Program-made: the position numbers and the translations under genes | In this document: positions 62,141-64,000 of the stretch, in pieces | Layout: each line of letters opens with the position of its first letter | Numbering within the stretch: position 1 is the stretch's first letter | DNA from: Panulirus ornatus | Lineage: Eukaryota > Arthropoda > Malacostraca > Decapoda > Palinuridae | DNA: 64,000 bases | Assembly: GCF_036320965.1 (NCBI RefSeq) | Contig: NC_092225.1 | Location: 81,642,113-81,706,112 of the forward strand | Reading direction: 5' to 3' | The notes under the pieces: model-generated | What the model saw: only the letters and a program-made list of their open reading frames with translations | The model's database searches: none | What the model was told of the DNA's origin: nothing

Positions 62141-63532
62141 TCACAGGGCATGTGAAATGTCCAAAGTAAACCACAGAATGGTCTGTGGGGATAGGGAGCT
62201 GTGGTTTCGGTGTATTTCACATAACAGCTCGTGGCTTTGAGTGGATGTAGCCTTTCTATATCAGTTTCCTGGCAGATAAAGGGTGTTTTGGTTGGGATAG
62301 TGTGTGAAGTAAGAGGATCTGGGAGACTGGTTTGGGAAAGAGAGAAGAGGTAGTGAAAGCTTTGCGTAAATGAAATCCAACAAGGCAACAGGTTTGCAGT
62401 GGAATTGTTTAAAAAGGGGGTCACTGTGTTGTTGATTGGTTGGTAAGGATATTACCCGGATGTATGGACCATGGTGAAGTGCCTGATGATTGGCAGAATG
62501 CATGCATAGTACCATTGTGCAAAGGCAAAGAGTATTCCTGGGAAATTATATGGGAGGGTATTGATTGAGAGGGTGAATGCATGTACAGTGCATCAAATTA
62601 GGGAAAAGCAATGTGGTTTCAGAAGTGGTAGAGGATGTGTGGATCAGGTGTTTGCTTTGAAGGATGTATGTGAGAAATACGTAGAAAAACATTGATTTGC
62701 AATTAGCATTTATGGATCTGGAGAAGGCATATGATAGGGTTAAGAGAGTATTAAGAGTATATGGTGTGGGAGGTAAGTTGCTAGAAGCAGTGAAAAGCTT
62801 TTACCAAGGATGTAAGACATGTTTGCAAGTAGGAAGAGAGGAGAATGATTGGTTACCAGTAAATGTCGGTCTGTGGCAGGGGTGTGTGATGTCCCCATGG
62901 TTGTTTGATTTGTTAATGGATGAGGTAGTTAGGGGGGTAAATGCAAGAGTTTTGGAGAGAGGAGCAAGTATGCAGTCTGTTGGGGATGAAAGGGCTTAGG
63001 AAGTGTGTCAGTTGTTGTTTGCTGATGATACAGCTATAGTGGTTGATTCAGGTGAGAAACTGCAGAGGTTGGTGACTGAGTTTGGAAAATTTGTGAAAAG
63101 AGAAAGTTGAGAGTAAATGTGAATAAGAGCTAGGTCATTAGGGTCAGTCGGGTGGAGGGACAAGTTAATTGGGATGTAAGTTTGAATGGAGAAAAATTGG
63201 AGGAAATGGTGTCTTAAATATCTGGGAATGGATTTAGCAGTGAATGGAACCATGGAAGCGGAAGTGAGTCACAGGGTAGAGGAGGGGGCGAAGGTTCTGG
63301 GAGCGATGAAGAATGTGTGGAAGGAGAGAACGTTACCTCAGAGAGCAAAAATGGATATGTTTGAAGGAATATTAGTCCAACAATGTTGTATGGTTGTGAG
63401 GCATGGGCTATAGATAGGGTTGTGCGGAGGAGGGTGGATGTGTTGGAGATGAAATGTTTGAGGACAATATGTGGTGTGAGGTGGTTTGATCGACTAAGTA
63501 ATGAAAGGGTAAGAGAGATGTGTGGTAATTAA
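62141..63532 (+). mobile_element. Old RTE LINE pieces: 3' UTR fragment joined to an RT fragment, no 3' end
   Basis: 62141-62272 matches the middle of the long 3' UTR. Directly after it comes RT-region sequence from the GCFGRGG/NREEVVKALR segment, through [41 protein letters not shown] and a GMDLAVNG motif, to REMCGN at 63532. Several stops are present. The C-terminal end and tail are lost where Tigger-like sequence begins. This is one of the most diverged RTE lineages in the window (for example LMDEVV for FMDGVV). Confidence 0.88.
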
Positions 63533-63535
63533 AAG

Positions 63536-64000
63536 GTTGAATCTTTTTATTCTGGAGCTTTGTAGTCTGGTAACTCCCATGGTCTGGCATGTTTTGAATC
63601 TGCCGCCAGTAGTTTGTGGATCTGCTAGCAGGGCAAGGCTAAGGCACTAAAATCTGTTTACACTACAGTCAAGATAATTAAGTTCTGTTGATTTCTTGTA
63701 TTGAATTTTTTTTTTTTTTTTTACTGAAAATGAAAGCCAGAAAAGTTTCAGAAAACTTTGGAAGGTGCCAGGAGTACAGAATTAGATAGTGCACTTATAA
63801 AGTGGCTGTGCTCCCACTTAAAGGTTTAAGCATTTCCAGGAGATTATCGAGCTGGCCAAAGTTTACCATAGAGAACTGAAGCTAGACTATGACTGTGAAT
63901 ATTCACAGGGATGGTTACACAAGTTTAAGTGAAGAATGAGATTTCAATACATGGTGTGTGTGCGGTGATTAGCATAGTGCTGACATTGAAGCTTGTAGTG
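63536..64000 (+). pseudogene. Tigger/pogo-like transposase fragment (CENPB-type DNA-binding region), cut by the window edge
   Basis: With one frameshift, the plus strand reads RSTELDSALIKWL and then KHFQEIIELAKVYHRELKLD, DCEYSQGWLHKFK, and after a stop VCGD..SADIEAC. This follows the HTH_CENPB pattern of Tigger/jerky proteins (LD.A..KWF, A..FH.EL, CEYS.GWL.KFKKRHGI, GD..SADHEAA). A poly-T tract at 63709-63721 precedes it. There are no intact frames, and terminal inverted repeats were not located. The sequence after the window should resemble 47338 onward. Confidence 0.7.

Overview
The window reads as animal nuclear DNA from an arthropod, most likely a decapod crustacean. This rests on AT-rich, intron-like sequence, very long (TA)n tracts, a dense population of one RTE-clade (BovB-like) LINE, and fossil Jockey-like LINE fragments of a kind I know from decapod genomes. 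The organism is an inference; no species marker is present. There is no bacterial-type gene organisation.

Only one host coding exon is supported. It lies at 3775-3874 (+) and carries ATG at 3791, 28 codons, and a GT donor at 3875. It encodes the N-terminal helix of a FUBP/KHSRP-family KH-domain RNA-binding protein. No second exon was found, so the rest of the window looks like a large first intron of that gene, filled with repeats.

Layout. 575-2775 is a 37-bp minisatellite. 3775-3874 is the exon, followed by a small CpG-rich patch with E2F-like and CRE motifs. 4990-7320 is intron-like DNA with a diverged ~1.15 kb duplication. 8400-16870 is a nest of minus-strand RTE copies and ~230-bp RTE-derived mini-elements separated by (TA)n. 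16870-22300 is quiet DNA with two fossil Jockey-like LINE pieces and a diverged ~165-bp repeat. 22311-32650 is a second RTE nest, mostly plus strand. 32650-52290 is an error-rich block that re-reads sequence found elsewhere in the window and also holds 3.9 kb seen only here. 52290-64000 is a clean near-duplicate of 28460-32650 that continues into older RTE copies and the start of a Tigger/pogo-like transposase relic.

The RTE family can be rebuilt from its copies. It has a 5' UTR, an APE-type endonuclease (GDFN, DYVLID, SDH motifs), a linker, an RT with all core motifs (NYRGISLL, AYD, RQGC, FADD), an RTE C-terminal domain, a 3' UTR and a (TA)n tail. Old copies have a long 3' UTR and AATA-type tails. 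Young, nearly intact copies have lost ~250 bp of 3' UTR and carry (TA)n tails. The mini-element joins the RTE 5' UTR to its 3' terminus and is probably mobilised by it.

Most notable points: the probable assembly duplication with an unpolished copy; the RTE-derived mini-element; the linked change of 3' UTR and tail; and a clean twin-priming (5' inversion) insertion at 57287-59945. I found no convincing undescribed host system.
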